64,000 nucleotides of DNA, from assembly GCF_900102925.1 (NCBI RefSeq), contig NZ_FNKI01000002.1, positions 930,001-994,000 of the forward strand, written 5' to 3'. Source of the stretch: Flagellimonas zhangzhouensis (GTDB taxonomy: Bacteria > Bacteroidota > Bacteroidia > Flavobacteriales > Flavobacteriaceae). A program made the translations under genes and the position numbers. How positions within the stretch are numbered: position 1 is the first letter of the stretch; every line of letters begins with the position of its first letter. Positions 36,786 through 47,155 of this stretch are shown here, piece by piece. The notes under the pieces were generated by a model that worked only from the letters and a program-made list of their open reading frames with translations, made no database searches and was not told the DNA's origin.

Positions 36786-37904
36786 CTAGATAATTGTTGA
36801 TCTTCCTAAATCGATGTTTTCATCATTGGTATTGAAATCATCTTCAATATCCACAATATTGTGGGCTATAAAATCACCGACCTCATTCGTGCCATACTTG
36901 CTGCCTTTTTTTAAATCTGGAGTAACAACTTTTTTTCTAAGTGATTTACCCACAGCCATTTTCACAGCATAGGCTTCCTCGTTCAAACCAAAATGTTCCA
37001 ATAGCATAGCTGCAGATAGAATGGAAGCGATAGGATTGGCAATGTTTTTCCCTTTTGCTTGAGGATACGAACCGTGTATAGGCTCAAAAAGGGCATTTTC
37101 ATCACCAATACAGGCAGAAGGCAATAATCCAATGGAACCACTGATCACACTTCCTTCATCGGAAAGAATATCACCGAACATATTTCCTGTCAATATTACA
37201 TCAAACTTTGCAGGGGTAAGGATAATTTGCATGGCAGCGTTATCCGCAAACAGACAATCCAAAGTAACTTCGGGATAACTTTCGCTGATTCGTGTAACCA
37301 CTTTTCTCCAAAGTCGGGATGATTCCAACACATTGGATTGATCTACTAAAGTAAGTTTCTTTTTACGGGATTTGGCGGCCTTAAAGGCCAAATGGGCAAC
37401 ACGGCTAATTTCTGCTTCGGTATATTCACAAAGGTCAGAAGCAATGGTACCTTCTTCATTCAATTTTTTCTCCCCAAAATAAATTCCGCTGGTCAGTTCC
37501 CGATAAATTACAAAATCGGTTCCTCTAACAATTTCCTTTTTTAAAGGGGAATTTTTTAAAAGGGTAGGATGGGAAAAAACAGGACGAATATTGGTGTAAA
37601 GCCCTAATTCTTTCCGCAATTGCAATAATCCTTGCTCTGGTCTCACCTTTGCATTGGTATCATTGTCATATTTTAGGTCGCCAATGGCCCCGAACAATAC
37701 TGCGTCAGCCTCTCTGCACAGTCGCAAAGTTTTTTCTGGTAATGGCATACCAGTTTTATCAATGGCAATGGCCCCTACATCGGCCTTTTTAAATACAAAA
37801 CTGTGATTGAAAGTTTCCTCTACTGCTTGTAAACATTTAACTGCTTGGTTCAACACCTCAGGTCCAATGCCATCTCCGCCAAGCAATGCAATGTTTAGAT
37901 TCAT
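36786..37904 (-). CDS. leuB: 3-isopropylmalate dehydrogenase
   Basis: NAD-dependent oxidative decarboxylase (372 aa) in leucine biosynthesis, converting 3-isopropylmalate to 2-oxoisocaproate. It begins with IALLGGDGIGPEVLNQAVK, and has YRELTSGIYFGEK, the catalytic KLTLVDQSNVLESSRLW (Lys, Asp, Asn), GNMFGDILSDEGSVISGSIG and the NAD loop PIHGSYPQAKGKNIANP. It lies 15 nt downstream of leuA in the same operon. leuC and leuD are not in this cluster. Confidence 0.96.
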   Translation of the reverse strand: MNLNIALLGGDGIGPEVLNQAVKCLQAVEETFNHSFVFKKADVGAIAIDKTGMPLPEKTLRLCREADAVLFGAIGDLKYDNDTNAKVRPEQGLLQLRKELGLYTNIRPVFSHPTLLKNSPLKKEIVRGTDFVIYRELTSGIYFGEKKLNEEGTIASDLCEYTEAEISRVAHLAFKAAKSRKKKLTLVDQSNVLESSRLWRKVVTRISESYPEVTLDCLFADNAAMQIILTPAKFDVILTGNMFGDILSDEGSVISGSIGLLPSACIGDENALFEPIHGSYPQAKGKNIANPIASILSAAMLLEHFGLNEEAYAVKMAVGKSLRKKVVTPDLKKGSKYGTNEVGDFIAHNIVDIEDDFNTNDENIDLGRSTII

Positions 37905-37919
37905 ACGCGCAATAAAGGT

Positions 37920-39092
37920 TTAAGCCAAATCTTTCATGTTGATGTTGCTGGTCTCCACAATTTCATGAATATCTTCGTCCACAATTTCTTTTTTGCGGTC
38001 AGCATATTTCAAAAAGTTCTCGTAAACAGAATCCAATTGGATCTTGGTCAGTTCGTAACCTACCTTTTTGGCGCGATACGCCAATGCAGCACGACCACTT
38101 CTAGCTGTCAAAACAATAGAAGATTCACTTACACCGACATCTTTTGGGTCGATGATTTCGTAAGTTTCCCTTTGCTTGATCACACCATCTTGGTGAATTC
38201 CAGAGCTGTGTGCAAATGCATTGGATCCTACAATCGCCTTATTCGGCTGAACGGGCATTCCCATTTTCTGGGAAACCATCTGACTTGTATCCCACAACAA
38301 TTGACTGTTGATGTTGGTATCCAAATTCAAGTAAGGGTGTTGTCTTAGGATCATTACCACTTCTTCCAAAGCAGTATTCCCAGCACGCTCACCAATACCA
38401 TTAATGGTACATTCAATTTGGCGGGCACCATTCACAACACCTGCAATGGAGTTGGCCGTGGCCAATCCAAGGTCGTTATGACAGTGGCAAGAAAGAATGG
38501 CTTTGTCAATACCTTTTACATTTTCCTTTAGGTACTTCATTTTTGCACCATACTCTTCAGGCAAACAATAGCCCGTAGTATCTGGAATGTTCAAAACGGT
38601 AGCACCTGCGGCAACAACTGCTTCACAAACCCTAGCTAAAAACTCATTGTCGGTTCTACCAGCATCTTCCGCGTAGAACTCAACATCCTCCACAAAAGTT
38701 TTGGCATAAGCAACGGCCTCAACGGCTCGTTCGATAATTTTATCTTGGGTGGAATTGAATTTGTATTTAATATGGGATTCTGAAGTTCCAATCCCTGTGT
38801 GGATTCTTGGTTTTTTGGCAATTTTAATAGCTTCCGCAGCAACTTCAATGTCTTTTTTCACGGCACGGGTCAATCCACAAACCGTTGCATTTTTGACCAA
38901 TTTTGCGATTTCATGGACCGATTTAAAGTCACCAGGGCTCGAAATAGGAAACCCTGCTTCGATAACATCAACACCAAGTTCATCCAGTCGATTGGCGATT
39001 ACCAATTTCTGTTCTGTGTCCAGTTTACATCCTGGGACTTGTTCTCCATCTCTTAGTGTTGTGTCAAAAATTTGTACCTTATCTTTACCCAT
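37920..39092 (-). CDS. leuA: 2-isopropylmalate synthase, short form
   Basis: Condenses acetyl-CoA with 2-oxoisovalerate, the first committed leucine step. The TIM-barrel HMGL-like domain shows [16 protein letters not shown] (metal Asp and catalytic Arg), the signature [35 protein letters not shown] and [17 protein letters not shown]. At 390 aa it ends soon after the catalytic and linker regions, lacking the roughly 120-residue LeuA dimer regulatory domain that binds leucine in long forms (about 510 aa). Feedback inhibition may therefore be absent or different. A promoter with TTG and TATATTTC lies at 39142-39173. Confidence 0.93.
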   Translation of the reverse strand: MGKDKVQIFDTTLRDGEQVPGCKLDTEQKLVIANRLDELGVDVIEAGFPISSPGDFKSVHEIAKLVKNATVCGLTRAVKKDIEVAAEAIKIAKKPRIHTGIGTSESHIKYKFNSTQDKIIERAVEAVAYAKTFVEDVEFYAEDAGRTDNEFLARVCEAVVAAGATVLNIPDTTGYCLPEEYGAKMKYLKENVKGIDKAILSCHCHNDLGLATANSIAGVVNGARQIECTINGIGERAGNTALEEVVMILRQHPYLNLDTNINSQLLWDTSQMVSQKMGMPVQPNKAIVGSNAFAHSSGIHQDGVIKQRETYEIIDPKDVGVSESSIVLTARSGRAALAYRAKKVGYELTKIQLDSVYENFLKYADRKKEIVDEDIHEIVETSNINMKDLA

Positions 39093-39141
39093 TATATTTA
39101 CCTGTTTGTTCTATGACTTACGAAAATAGAAATGTGAAGCG

Positions 39142-39173
39142 GAAATATAAAGGTAAATAGAAATTCGTTACAA
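39142..39173 (-). promoter_or_regulatory. leuAB promoter
   Basis: On the minus strand, TTG (39173-39171), a 21-nt spacer and TATATTTC (39149-39142) match the Bacteroidota consensus with one mismatch. The leader to the leuA ATG is about 45 nt. No T-box or leucine leader peptide was seen. Confidence 0.6.
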
Positions 39174-39238
39174 CGTTAAATAGCTGTTGGTGTAAAACAA
39201 AACACTGTAAAACAGCATTTTAAATAATATTTTTTACG

Positions 39239-40783
39239 ATGACAAATGCCCATAAGGATGCTTTGTTTGTATTGGTAAAATCGCTTTCCAAATCTGAGAA
39301 ACGACAATTTAAGCTCTATGTTGGCCGATTGGGGGTGAACACGGATGCGAAATTTTTAGCGCTTTTCAATTTATTGGACAAGATGAAGAATTATGATGAG
39401 CGTCAAATTCTTGAAAGTGGCATTGTAAAAAAGGCGCAACTTTCCAATTTAAAAGCACATTTGTACAAACAGATTTTGGTGAGTCTTCGTTTGAATCCCG
39501 TGAATCAGAATGTTCGTATTCAGATTCGAGAGCAACTTGATTTTGCCACGATACTTTATCAAAAAGGCTTGTACAAACAAAGCTTAAAGATTTTGGATAA
39601 GGCGAAGAGCTACGCCATTGAAAATGAAGAAAAGAATGTGGCCTACGAAATCGTAGAGTTGGAAAAGGTTATCGAAACCCAATACATTACCCGAAGTATT
39701 CCTGATCGCGCCGATGAATTGGCGGTACAGGCCAAAGAACTTTCTGCGCAAAATGTGATGACGAGTAAGTTGTCCAACCTTTCATTGCAATTGTATAGCA
39801 TGATGTTGAAAGTGGGCTATGCCCGTAGCGATGAGGATTTGGACAAGGTGAAAACCTACTTTGAAAAACATTTGCCCGATTATGATATCGATAAACTGGG
39901 GTTCCGTGAAAAATTGTGGTTGTACAAGGCCTATTTGTGGTACAGCTTATTGATTCAAGACTTTTTGTCAGCCTATCGCTATGCGAGTAAATGGGTGGAT
40001 TTGTTTTATGAAAACGAGCCGATGATTCCACTCAACCCCGTATTTTTTCTAAAAGGAAACCATTATTTATTGGAGTCTTTGTTTTTTGTGAAATATGCCT
40101 CTCAATTTAGGGATACGTTGGAGCGAATGGAAACGGTGGTGGATAGCTCTGAATTCCCTAAAAATGACAATATATCATCTTTGGCGTTTTTGTACATCAA
40201 CACCAATCGATTGAACCTCCACTTTTTGGAGGGCACTTTTGATAAGGGCATTTATTTGGTGAACATTATCGAGTATGGCATTAAAAAACATAAACAGCGT
40301 ATTGATGAGCACCACGTGATGTTGTTGTATTACAAAATCGCTTGCTTGTATTTTGGAAATGGCGACAACAAGAACTGTATATTTTACCTCAAGAAAATTA
40401 TTTCCAACAAGAATTTAAAAATGCGCGAGGACTTAATGTGCTTTGCACGGGTATTGAGTTTAGTGGCGCATTACGAAGCTGGAATGGATTATCATTTGGA
40501 AGTACAGCTTAAAAGCACCTACAAGTTCTTATTGAAAATGAACGACTTACATGAGGTTCAAAAAGAAATGATCAAGTTTCTAAGGAATCTTGGAGAAATA
40601 TATCCGACGGATCTTAGAAATGAATTCCAGAAGCTGTACAACGAACTGAAGAAGTACGAACACCATCCCTATGAAAAGAGGGCGTTCTTATATTTAGATA
40701 TTCTTTCTTGGCTTGAAAGTCATTTGGAAAACAAGCCTGTGGGACAAATTATTCGCGAGAAAGCTTTGGCGCTTACCCGTTAG
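39239..40783 (+). CDS. Hypothetical alpha-helical repeat protein
   Basis: A 514-aa protein with no signal peptide, predicted almost entirely helical, with TPR-like helix pairs (for example LDFATILYQKGLYKQSLKIL, MLLYYKIACLYFGNGDNKNC). I recognise no catalytic motif. It starts MTNAHKDALFVLVKSLSKSE. It is probably a cytoplasmic scaffold protein conserved in flavobacteria. It is divergent from leuA, and its end overlaps the pseudouridine synthase gene by 11 nt tail-to-tail. Confidence 0.75.
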   Translation: MTNAHKDALFVLVKSLSKSEKRQFKLYVGRLGVNTDAKFLALFNLLDKMKNYDERQILESGIVKKAQLSNLKAHLYKQILVSLRLNPVNQNVRIQIREQLDFATILYQKGLYKQSLKILDKAKSYAIENEEKNVAYEIVELEKVIETQYITRSIPDRADELAVQAKELSAQNVMTSKLSNLSLQLYSMMLKVGYARSDEDLDKVKTYFEKHLPDYDIDKLGFREKLWLYKAYLWYSLLIQDFLSAYRYASKWVDLFYENEPMIPLNPVFFLKGNHYLLESLFFVKYASQFRDTLERMETVVDSSEFPKNDNISSLAFLYINTNRLNLHFLEGTFDKGIYLVNIIEYGIKKHKQRIDEHHVMLLYYKIACLYFGNGDNKNCIFYLKKIISNKNLKMREDLMCFARVLSLVAHYEAGMDYHLEVQLKSTYKFLLKMNDLHEVQKEMIKFLRNLGEIYPTDLRNEFQKLYNELKKYEHHPYEKRAFLYLDILSWLESHLENKPVGQIIREKALALTR

Positions 40784-41483
40784 AGCAAGCATTCCAAATT
40801 GGGTCATTTGGAGTGGGGGCTTCAAATTGGATGGTTTCCTTTTTTACAGGATGTTCAATCTCTAGACTTCGGGCATGTAAATGTATCCCACCGTCTTTGT
40901 TGCTTCGGTCTGCTCCATATTTTAGATCCCCTTTAATGTGGCAACCTATGGCTGCCAATTGCGCCCGAATTTGATGATGTCTTCCTGTTTTCAGGTCGAT
41001 TTCCAACAAATAAAAGTTATCCAGTTTTTTGATCACTCGATAATCCAAAACCGCCTTTTTGCTGTTGGGAACCTCTTTTAGATGCGCATAAGATTTATTT
41101 TGCTTTGGATTTCGAATCAACCAATGGGTCAAAGTACCGCTTTCGGTCTCAGGTGCATTTTTGACCACCGCCCAATACATTTTTTTAGTTTCGCCTTGTG
41201 CAAACATTTTGTTGAGTCGAGGTAGTGCTTTTGAAGTTTTTGCAAACAAAACAATTCCTGAAGTAGGACGGTCCAATCTGTGCACCACACCCAAATACAC
41301 ATTGCCAGGTTTGTTGTATTTCTCCTTGATGTATTGTTTTACGACCTCACTCAATGGGTCATCTCCTGTTTTGTCGCCTTGGACAATATCACCCACGCGT
41401 TTGTTGACGGCAATAAGGTGATTGTCCTCAAATAAAACTTGAAGATTGGTAGGTGTGGAATGATTGGAATTGGTAATTGACAA
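40773..41483 (-). CDS. RluA-family pseudouridine synthase
   Basis: A 236-aa rRNA/tRNA pseudouridine synthase. The catalytic motif is GVVHRLDRPTSGIVLFAKTS with the invariant Asp of HRLD at about residue 72. TGRHHQIRAQLAAIGCHIKG contains the second family motif; no S4 RNA-binding domain precedes the core. Translation starts from TTG at 41483, since no in-frame ATG precedes the core domain. It lies 14 nt after the panB stop, so it is in an operon with panB. The exact uridine target cannot be predicted. Confidence 0.92.
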   Translation of the reverse strand: MSITNSNHSTPTNLQVLFEDNHLIAVNKRVGDIVQGDKTGDDPLSEVVKQYIKEKYNKPGNVYLGVVHRLDRPTSGIVLFAKTSKALPRLNKMFAQGETKKMYWAVVKNAPETESGTLTHWLIRNPKQNKSYAHLKEVPNSKKAVLDYRVIKKLDNFYLLEIDLKTGRHHQIRAQLAAIGCHIKGDLKYGADRSNKDGGIHLHARSLEIEHPVKKETIQFEAPTPNDPIWNACSNG

Positions 41484-41497
41484 TTGCTTATTGTTAA

Positions 41498-42316
41498 TTA
41501 GTACGATTCGTCTTCATTCGGAAAATCACTACTTTTTACATCATCCACATATTGCGAAATGGCATTGCTCATCTCATCATACAGATTCAAATAGCGTCGT
41601 AAAAATCTAGGGTGGAATTCGTGGGTCATCCCCAACATATCGTGTACCACCAAAACTTGACCATCAACACCGCCACCTGCACCAATACCAATTACAGGTA
41701 TAGAAACACTTTCTGCCACTTCTTTGGCCAATTTGGCTGGGATTTTTTCTAACACAATGGCAAAACAGCCCAATTCTTCCAAAAGTTTGGCATCTGACTT
41801 AAGTTTATCGGCTTCCTCTTCTTCCTTGGCACGAACGGTATAGGTTCCGAATTTATAAATGGACTGCGGGGTAAGTCCCAAGTGTCCCATCACAGGAATT
41901 CCAGCCTCCAAAATTCTACTAATGGAAATTTTGATTTCCTCACCACCTTCAACTTTCACGGCATGAGCACCACTTTCTTTCATAATTCGTATCGCAGAGC
42001 GGAGCGCTTCTTTGGAATCCCCTTGATAACTCCCAAAAGGAATATCAACCACCACCAAAGCTCGTTTGGCGGCTCTAACAACTGAGGAGGCATGGTAGAT
42101 CATTTGATCAAGGGTTATGGGGAGTGTAGTTTCGTGACCTGCCATCACATTACTGGCCGAATCACCCACCAAAATGGCATCCACATTAGCGGCATCCACA
42201 ATTTTGGCCATGGAATAATCGTAAGCGGTGAGCATGCTGATTTTCTCTCCAGTCTGCTTCATTTCCACCAATGATTTTACCGTTACCCTCTTATATTCTT
42301 TTTTAGCTGTTGACAT
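41498..42316 (-). CDS. panB: 3-methyl-2-oxobutanoate hydroxymethyltransferase
   Basis: Pantothenate biosynthesis enzyme (272 aa) that forms ketopantoate from 2-oxoisovalerate and 5,10-methylene-THF. It shows [20 protein letters not shown], the metal site [52 protein letters not shown] and the catalytic region [16 protein letters not shown]. Its substrate is shared with leuA nearby. It is first in a two-gene operon with the pseudouridine synthase. A -7-like TACTTTTA occurs on the minus strand upstream, without a clear TTG. Confidence 0.97.
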   Translation of the reverse strand: MSTAKKEYKRVTVKSLVEMKQTGEKISMLTAYDYSMAKIVDAANVDAILVGDSASNVMAGHETTLPITLDQMIYHASSVVRAAKRALVVVDIPFGSYQGDSKEALRSAIRIMKESGAHAVKVEGGEEIKISISRILEAGIPVMGHLGLTPQSIYKFGTYTVRAKEEEEADKLKSDAKLLEELGCFAIVLEKIPAKLAKEVAESVSIPVIGIGAGGGVDGQVLVVHDMLGMTHEFHPRFLRRYLNLYDEMSNAISQYVDDVKSSDFPNEDESY

Positions 42317-42386
42317 TGTAAAATTATTTGCTGGCTAAAAGTAAGCAGATTTGTTTAAATTGGCCTTCAATCAAAAGAGGAATACC

Positions 42387-42866
42387 ATGAGAAAATTGTT
42401 GAGTTGTTTGTTTTTATTAGCCATTGCTGCACAGGTGCATGCTCAAGGTCCAAATGCTTCTATGGAAGAAGAAAAGGAAGCCGTTAAAAAAGTGATCGAA
42501 GCTTTTTTTGATGGATTTCACAAGCAAGATTCATTGTTGATCAAACAAACAGTGGCGGACCATGTTGTGCTGCAAACCACAGGGCGTGATGCGGAGGGCA
42601 AAACCCGATTTAGAAACGAAGAGTTTTCTGGATTTTTAAAATCCATTGTAGGTATTCCAGAAACCACAAAATTTGAGGAACGACTTACTTCTTTTTCGAT
42701 TCAAGTGGATCGAACCATGGCCAATGCCTGGGTAGGCTACGAGTTTTGGTTGAATGATGAATTCAGCCATTGCGGTATCAACTCCTTTCAACTTGTGAAT
42801 TTTGATGGCGAGTGGAAGATTATCTATTTAATAGATACAAGGGGTAAAGCGGGCTGTTTGGACTAG
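42387..42866 (+). CDS. Secreted NTF2-like protein
   Basis: A 159-aa exported protein with an NTF2/DUF4440-like cone fold. The ATG at 42387 gives the signal peptide MRKLLSCLFLLAIAAQVHAQ; an upstream in-frame start at 42351 is less likely. EKEAVKKVIEAFFDGFHKQD and the end NSFQLVNFDGEWKIIYLIDT match the family. The binding pocket residues are not diagnostic, so the ligand is unknown. It is divergent from panB and converges with sdaA, overlapping it by 4 nt. Confidence 0.85.
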   Translation: MRKLLSCLFLLAIAAQVHAQGPNASMEEEKEAVKKVIEAFFDGFHKQDSLLIKQTVADHVVLQTTGRDAEGKTRFRNEEFSGFLKSIVGIPETTKFEERLTSFSIQVDRTMANAWVGYEFWLNDEFSHCGINSFQLVNFDGEWKIIYLIDTRGKAGCLD

Positions 42867-44287
42867 CAATCACTTAAAAATACACCTACGGCCAAACCAC
42901 CTTCGGAAGTTTCCTTGTATTTGGAATTCATATCCTTTGCGGTTTCCCACATGGTATTGACCACTTTGTCCAATGGTACTTTACAATCTTTTGGGTCGGT
43001 ATCCAATGCCAATTCTGCCGCGTTGATAGCTTTAATGGCACCCATGGCATTGCGTTCAATGCAGGGAACTTGCACCAATCCACCAATCGGATCACAAGTC
43101 AGCCCTAAATGGTGTTCCATGGCTATTTCGGCAGCAATCAAAACTTGTTCTGGGGAACCACCCATCAATTCGGTGAGTCCTGCAGCGGCCATGGCTGAAG
43201 AAACCCCAATTTCTGCCTGACAACCACCCATGGCAGCCGAAATCGTAGCGCCTTTTTTAAAGATGCTTCCTACTTCGCTGGCGACCAACAAGAATTGTTT
43301 TACATCATCAAAATTGGCATCGTGGTTTTCGATGACCATATAATACATTAAAACGGCAGGAATTACTCCTGCACTACCGTTTGTCGGTGCGGTAACAACT
43401 CTTCCCAAAGAGGCATTAACCTCGTTCACGCTCAAGGCAAAACAGCTTACCCATTTGATAATTTGACGAAATCTCACCTCGGTGTCACGAATGCTCTCTA
43501 ACCATTCTTGCGGATTGGAATAGGGAACTTCGCCTTTTAATTTTTGGTGCATTTCAAAAGCACGACGCTTTACATTCAATCCACCAGGTAATTTTCCTTC
43601 GGTATGACAGCCCACATACATGCATTCGAGCATGGTGTTCCAAATACGTGATATCCCTGCATTTATTTCGGCTTCTGAACGTAATGAAAGCTCATTTTCC
43701 ATGACAATTTTGGAAATGGTTTTGTTTTGGGCATTGCAATGCAGTAAAAGTTCATCCCCAGTCTTTACGGGATGGGGAAAGGTTTTAAATGTCTCTTTGT
43801 TTTCTTTGGCATGAAGTCGTTCCTCTTTTACCACAAAACCACCTCCGATGGAATAATAGGTTTCAGTAGTTGTTTTACCACTTTCCAATTTTGCCTCAAA
43901 CTGAATTCCGTTGGCATGGAAGGGCAAAAACTCCTTTTTAAAGGTGATATCCGATTCAAATGAAAACGGAATGTCTTGTTCTCCTCCAAAATTTAGGGTC
44001 TTGTCCTTTTTTAATTGGTCAATGCTAGGATCAATACTGTCAATAGCTACGGTTTCTGGGTCCGTGCCCATCAATCCCATCACTACAGCAATATCTGTGG
44101 CATGTCCTTTTCCTGTTAATGAAAGGGAGCCGTAGAGTGATACGGAAATGGATTGTACGGCATTAAAATCACCTTGTTCCTTCAATTCGGTAATCCAACG
44201 TTCGGCAGCCCGCCAAGGGCCCAAAGTATGGGAGCTGGAAGGACCAACTCCAATTTTAAGCATATCAAAAACGCTGATACATTCCAT
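42863..44287 (-). CDS. sdaA: L-serine ammonia-lyase, iron-sulfur type, single chain
   Basis: A [4Fe-4S] serine deaminase (474 aa) that converts serine to pyruvate and ammonia. The beta-domain begins SVFDMLKIGVGPSSSHTLGP. The alpha-domain has the glycine-rich TNGSAGVIPAVLMYY and the cluster cysteines in AAMGGCQAEIGVSSAMAAAG, HHLGLTCDPIGGLVQVPC. The one-chain arrangement is the common form. It complements glyA in serine metabolism. It is divergent from dnaK, and its 3' end overlaps the NTF2-like gene. Confidence 0.95.
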   Translation of the reverse strand: MECISVFDMLKIGVGPSSSHTLGPWRAAERWITELKEQGDFNAVQSISVSLYGSLSLTGKGHATDIAVVMGLMGTDPETVAIDSIDPSIDQLKKDKTLNFGGEQDIPFSFESDITFKKEFLPFHANGIQFEAKLESGKTTTETYYSIGGGFVVKEERLHAKENKETFKTFPHPVKTGDELLLHCNAQNKTISKIVMENELSLRSEAEINAGISRIWNTMLECMYVGCHTEGKLPGGLNVKRRAFEMHQKLKGEVPYSNPQEWLESIRDTEVRFRQIIKWVSCFALSVNEVNASLGRVVTAPTNGSAGVIPAVLMYYMVIENHDANFDDVKQFLLVASEVGSIFKKGATISAAMGGCQAEIGVSSAMAAAGLTELMGGSPEQVLIAAEIAMEHHLGLTCDPIGGLVQVPCIERNAMGAIKAINAAELALDTDPKDCKVPLDKVVNTMWETAKDMNSKYKETSEGGLAVGVFLSDC

Positions 44288-44521
44288 GGCACATAATTAT
44301 GGTTTCAAATATAACGACCTGCCGAATTATTTTATTGAGAATTTACGAAATAGTGCATGTCTTTTTTAACGCTTTATTGAACATCAGGGCTTTAAGGGCT
44401 TTTGTTTTGAAATAAATTCAACACACTGACACCTTGTCATATTCTAACGGATGGCATAATCATTGACATTTCATAGACCGTAAACGAAATAGATTTTTAA
44501 ACAGATATAACTTTAGATACA

Positions 44522-46435
44522 ATGAGCAAGATTATAGGTATTGACTTGGGTACGACCAACTCCTGTGTCTCTGTAATGGAAGGTAACGAACCTGTGGTAA
44601 TTCCAAACGCCGAAGGTAAACGAACCACTCCATCCATGATTGCATTTGTGGAAGGCGGGGAGATTAAGGTCGGTGACCCTGCAAAAAGACAGGCAGTAAC
44701 CAACCCTCACAAAACAATTTACTCTATCAAAAGATTTATGGGTAACAAATACTCAGAATCCAGTAGAGAGGCCGAAAGGGTACCTTATAAAGTGGTTAAA
44801 GGAGATAACGATACACCAAGAGTAGATATTGATGGTCGTTTGTACACTCCACAAGAACTTTCTGCCATGATTCTTCAAAAAATGAAGAAAACAGCAGAAG
44901 ACTACTTAGGTCAGGATGTAACAAGAGCTGTAATTACAGTTCCTGCTTACTTTAACGATTCACAAAGACAAGCTACCAAAGAAGCTGGTGAAATCGCTGG
45001 TCTTACTGTAGAAAGAATTATCAACGAGCCAACCGCTGCCTCTTTGGCTTACGGTTTGGACAAAAAAGATACAGACCAAAAAATCGTAGTATTTGACTTT
45101 GGTGGTGGTACGCACGACGTTTCTATTTTGGAATTGGGTGATGGTGTATTCGAAGTATTGGCCACTGATGGAGATACCCACTTGGGTGGTGATGATGTTG
45201 ACCAAAAGATTATCGATTGGTTGGCTGAAGAGTTCCAAAAAGATGAGGATATGGATCTTCGTAAAGATGCGATGGCGCTTCAACGTTTGAGAGAAGCTGC
45301 TGAAAAAGCCAAAATTGAGCTTTCATCCTCTACCCAAACGGAAATTAACTTGCCATACGTTACTGCTACTGCTTCTGGACCTAAGCACTTGGTAAGAACT
45401 TTGTCTAGATCCAAGTTTGAGCAATTGATCGAGGATTTGGTAAAAAGAACAATAGCTCCTTGTGAGGCTGCATTGAAATCTGCAGGTCTTTCAAAAAGCG
45501 ATATTGACGAGATCATCTTGGTAGGTGGTTCTACACGTATCCCTGCGGTACAGGAAGCCGTTGAGAAATTCTTCGGTAAAAAACCATCTAAAGGAGTTAA
45601 CCCAGATGAGGTTGTGGCCGTTGGTGCTGCAATTCAAGGTGGTGTATTGACAGGAGACGTAAAAGATGTGCTTTTGTTGGATGTTACCCCACTTTCTTTG
45701 GGTATTGAAACTATGGGAGGTGTATTGACCCGATTGATTGAGTCAAACACAACCATCCCGACCAAGAAGTCACAGGTATTCTCTACTGCAGCGGATAATC
45801 AACCATCAGTTGAAATCCACGTGTTGCAAGGAGAGCGCCCAATGGCAGCTGATAACAAAACTATTGGTAGGTTCCACTTGGATGGTATTCCACCAGCACC
45901 AAGAGGTACGCCTCAAATTGAAGTGACCTTTGATATTGATGCCAACGGTATCATTAAGGTTTCGGCTACGGACAAAGCCACTGGAAAATCCCAAGATATC
46001 CGTATCGAGGCTTCTTCTGGATTGACCGAAGAGGAAATCAAAAAGATGAAAGCTGAGGCTGAAGCCAATGCGGAATCTGATAAAAAAGCGAAAGAAACAG
46101 CCGATAAATTGAACGAAGCGGACGCCATGATTTTCCAAACGGAAAAGCAATTGAGCGAGTTTGGCGATAAATTGTCCGATGACAAGAAAAAGCCAATCGA
46201 AGATGCTTTGGCAGAATTGAAAACAGCTTTTGAAAGCAAGGACCTTGCAGTAATTGAACCTGCTTTAGAAAAAATCAACGAAGCTTGGAAAGTGGCTTCC
46301 GAGGAAATGTACAAAGCCCAAGCAGAGGCTCAAGCGAATGGAGCTGATACAGCTTCTGGCGCTGAAAGTGCTGCTGGAGGTGGAGCTGCCGAAGGAGATA
46401 ATGTGGAAGATGTTGACTTTGAAGAAGTGAAATAA
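44522..46435 (+). CDS. dnaK: Chaperone DnaK (Hsp70)
   Basis: Hsp70 chaperone, 637 aa. The ATPase domain starts [20 protein letters not shown] with [34 protein letters not shown] and [16 protein letters not shown]. The substrate-binding domain begins at [17 protein letters not shown], and the flexible tail ends in the acidic EDVDFEEVK that matches the usual C-terminus. dnaJ and grpE are not adjacent. Candidate -7 boxes TAGATTTT and TAACTTTA precede the ATG but neither is a confident call. A strong terminator follows. Confidence 0.98.
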   Translation: MSKIIGIDLGTTNSCVSVMEGNEPVVIPNAEGKRTTPSMIAFVEGGEIKVGDPAKRQAVTNPHKTIYSIKRFMGNKYSESSREAERVPYKVVKGDNDTPRVDIDGRLYTPQELSAMILQKMKKTAEDYLGQDVTRAVITVPAYFNDSQRQATKEAGEIAGLTVERIINEPTAASLAYGLDKKDTDQKIVVFDFGGGTHDVSILELGDGVFEVLATDGDTHLGGDDVDQKIIDWLAEEFQKDEDMDLRKDAMALQRLREAAEKAKIELSSSTQTEINLPYVTATASGPKHLVRTLSRSKFEQLIEDLVKRTIAPCEAALKSAGLSKSDIDEIILVGGSTRIPAVQEAVEKFFGKKPSKGVNPDEVVAVGAAIQGGVLTGDVKDVLLLDVTPLSLGIETMGGVLTRLIESNTTIPTKKSQVFSTAADNQPSVEIHVLQGERPMAADNKTIGRFHLDGIPPAPRGTPQIEVTFDIDANGIIKVSATDKATGKSQDIRIEASSGLTEEEIKKMKAEAEANAESDKKAKETADKLNEADAMIFQTEKQLSEFGDKLSDDKKKPIEDALAELKTAFESKDLAVIEPALEKINEAWKVASEEMYKAQAEAQANGADTASGAESAAGGGAAEGDNVEDVDFEEVK

Positions 46436-46462
46436 TTGATATTCCAATTATAATCAACAACA

Positions 46463-46492
46463 AAAAAGCCCCGACTTATGTCGGGGCTTTTT
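46463..46492. terminator. Bidirectional terminator after dnaK
   Basis: A perfect hairpin, AAAAAGCCCCGAC-TTAT-GTCGGGGCTTTTT, follows dnaK by 27 nt and serves both dnaK and the convergent response-regulator gene. Confidence 0.95.
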
Positions 46493-46510
46493 ATTTTTAG
46501 TTCAATGGTG

Positions 46511-47155
46511 TTAAGCGGCATTGAGCTGTCTCAATTCCATTTCCTTTAATTTTTGAAGCGCTTCGGCTTTTGAATTCACATTGAGTTTTACATAAATGTT
46601 CTGAATGTGAAAGTTTACGGCACTGGGTGTCACACAAAGCCTATCGGCAATCATTTTGTAGGTGAAACCCTGGGTGAGTAGTTCAATGATTTCATTTTCT
46701 TTTCTAGAAAAAGAGTCAAACGTTTTGGTCTGGAACGAACTGATGATTTTTTTGGCCACATCCAATTCCAAAGCTACTCCGTGTTGGTTCACTTCCTCTA
46801 TGGATTGAAACAGCCTTTCCTTGGTCAATGGTTTTAATAAATAACCACTAGCTCCTTTTTTAAAGGCTTCTTTGATCAATTTAAAATCGTTTTTCTGGCT
46901 CATCATCAGCACCTTGAGGTTTGGATTCTTCTTGTGGAAATACTCCAGACCATCAATGCCTGATATGCCATTGAGTACTGATTCACAAAGAATGATGTCG
47001 GGGTAGGAGCGACCAAATTCTGATAAAAGTGCGTGTACGGATTTATAGATTCCGTACAGTTCGTAGTTGTCAACACCGTCAAAATACTGACGGTAAATAG
47101 GGGTCAATGCCTCATCGTTGTCGATGATGGCAATTTTTAAAATGTTAGTATCCAT
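46511..47155 (-). CDS. LuxR-type response regulator with Glu at phospho-acceptor site
   Basis: A 214-aa orphan regulator. The receiver (about 1-125) has the acidic pair in IAIIDNDEAL, but the phospho-acceptor position reads PDIILCESVLNG, with Glu (about residue 59) in place of Asp. MMSQ and GYLLKPLTKE keep the Ser/Thr and Lys motifs. The C-terminal HTH (about 150-210) is intact: LTQGFTYKMIADRLCVTPSA followed by VNFHIQNIYVKLNV. No kinase gene is nearby. Glu can mimic phospho-Asp, so it may be constitutively active; that is inference. Confidence 0.9.
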   Translation of the reverse strand: MDTNILKIAIIDNDEALTPIYRQYFDGVDNYELYGIYKSVHALLSEFGRSYPDIILCESVLNGISGIDGLEYFHKKNPNLKVLMMSQKNDFKLIKEAFKKGASGYLLKPLTKERLFQSIEEVNQHGVALELDVAKKIISSFQTKTFDSFSRKENEIIELLTQGFTYKMIADRLCVTPSAVNFHIQNIYVKLNVNSKAEALQKLKEMELRQLNAA

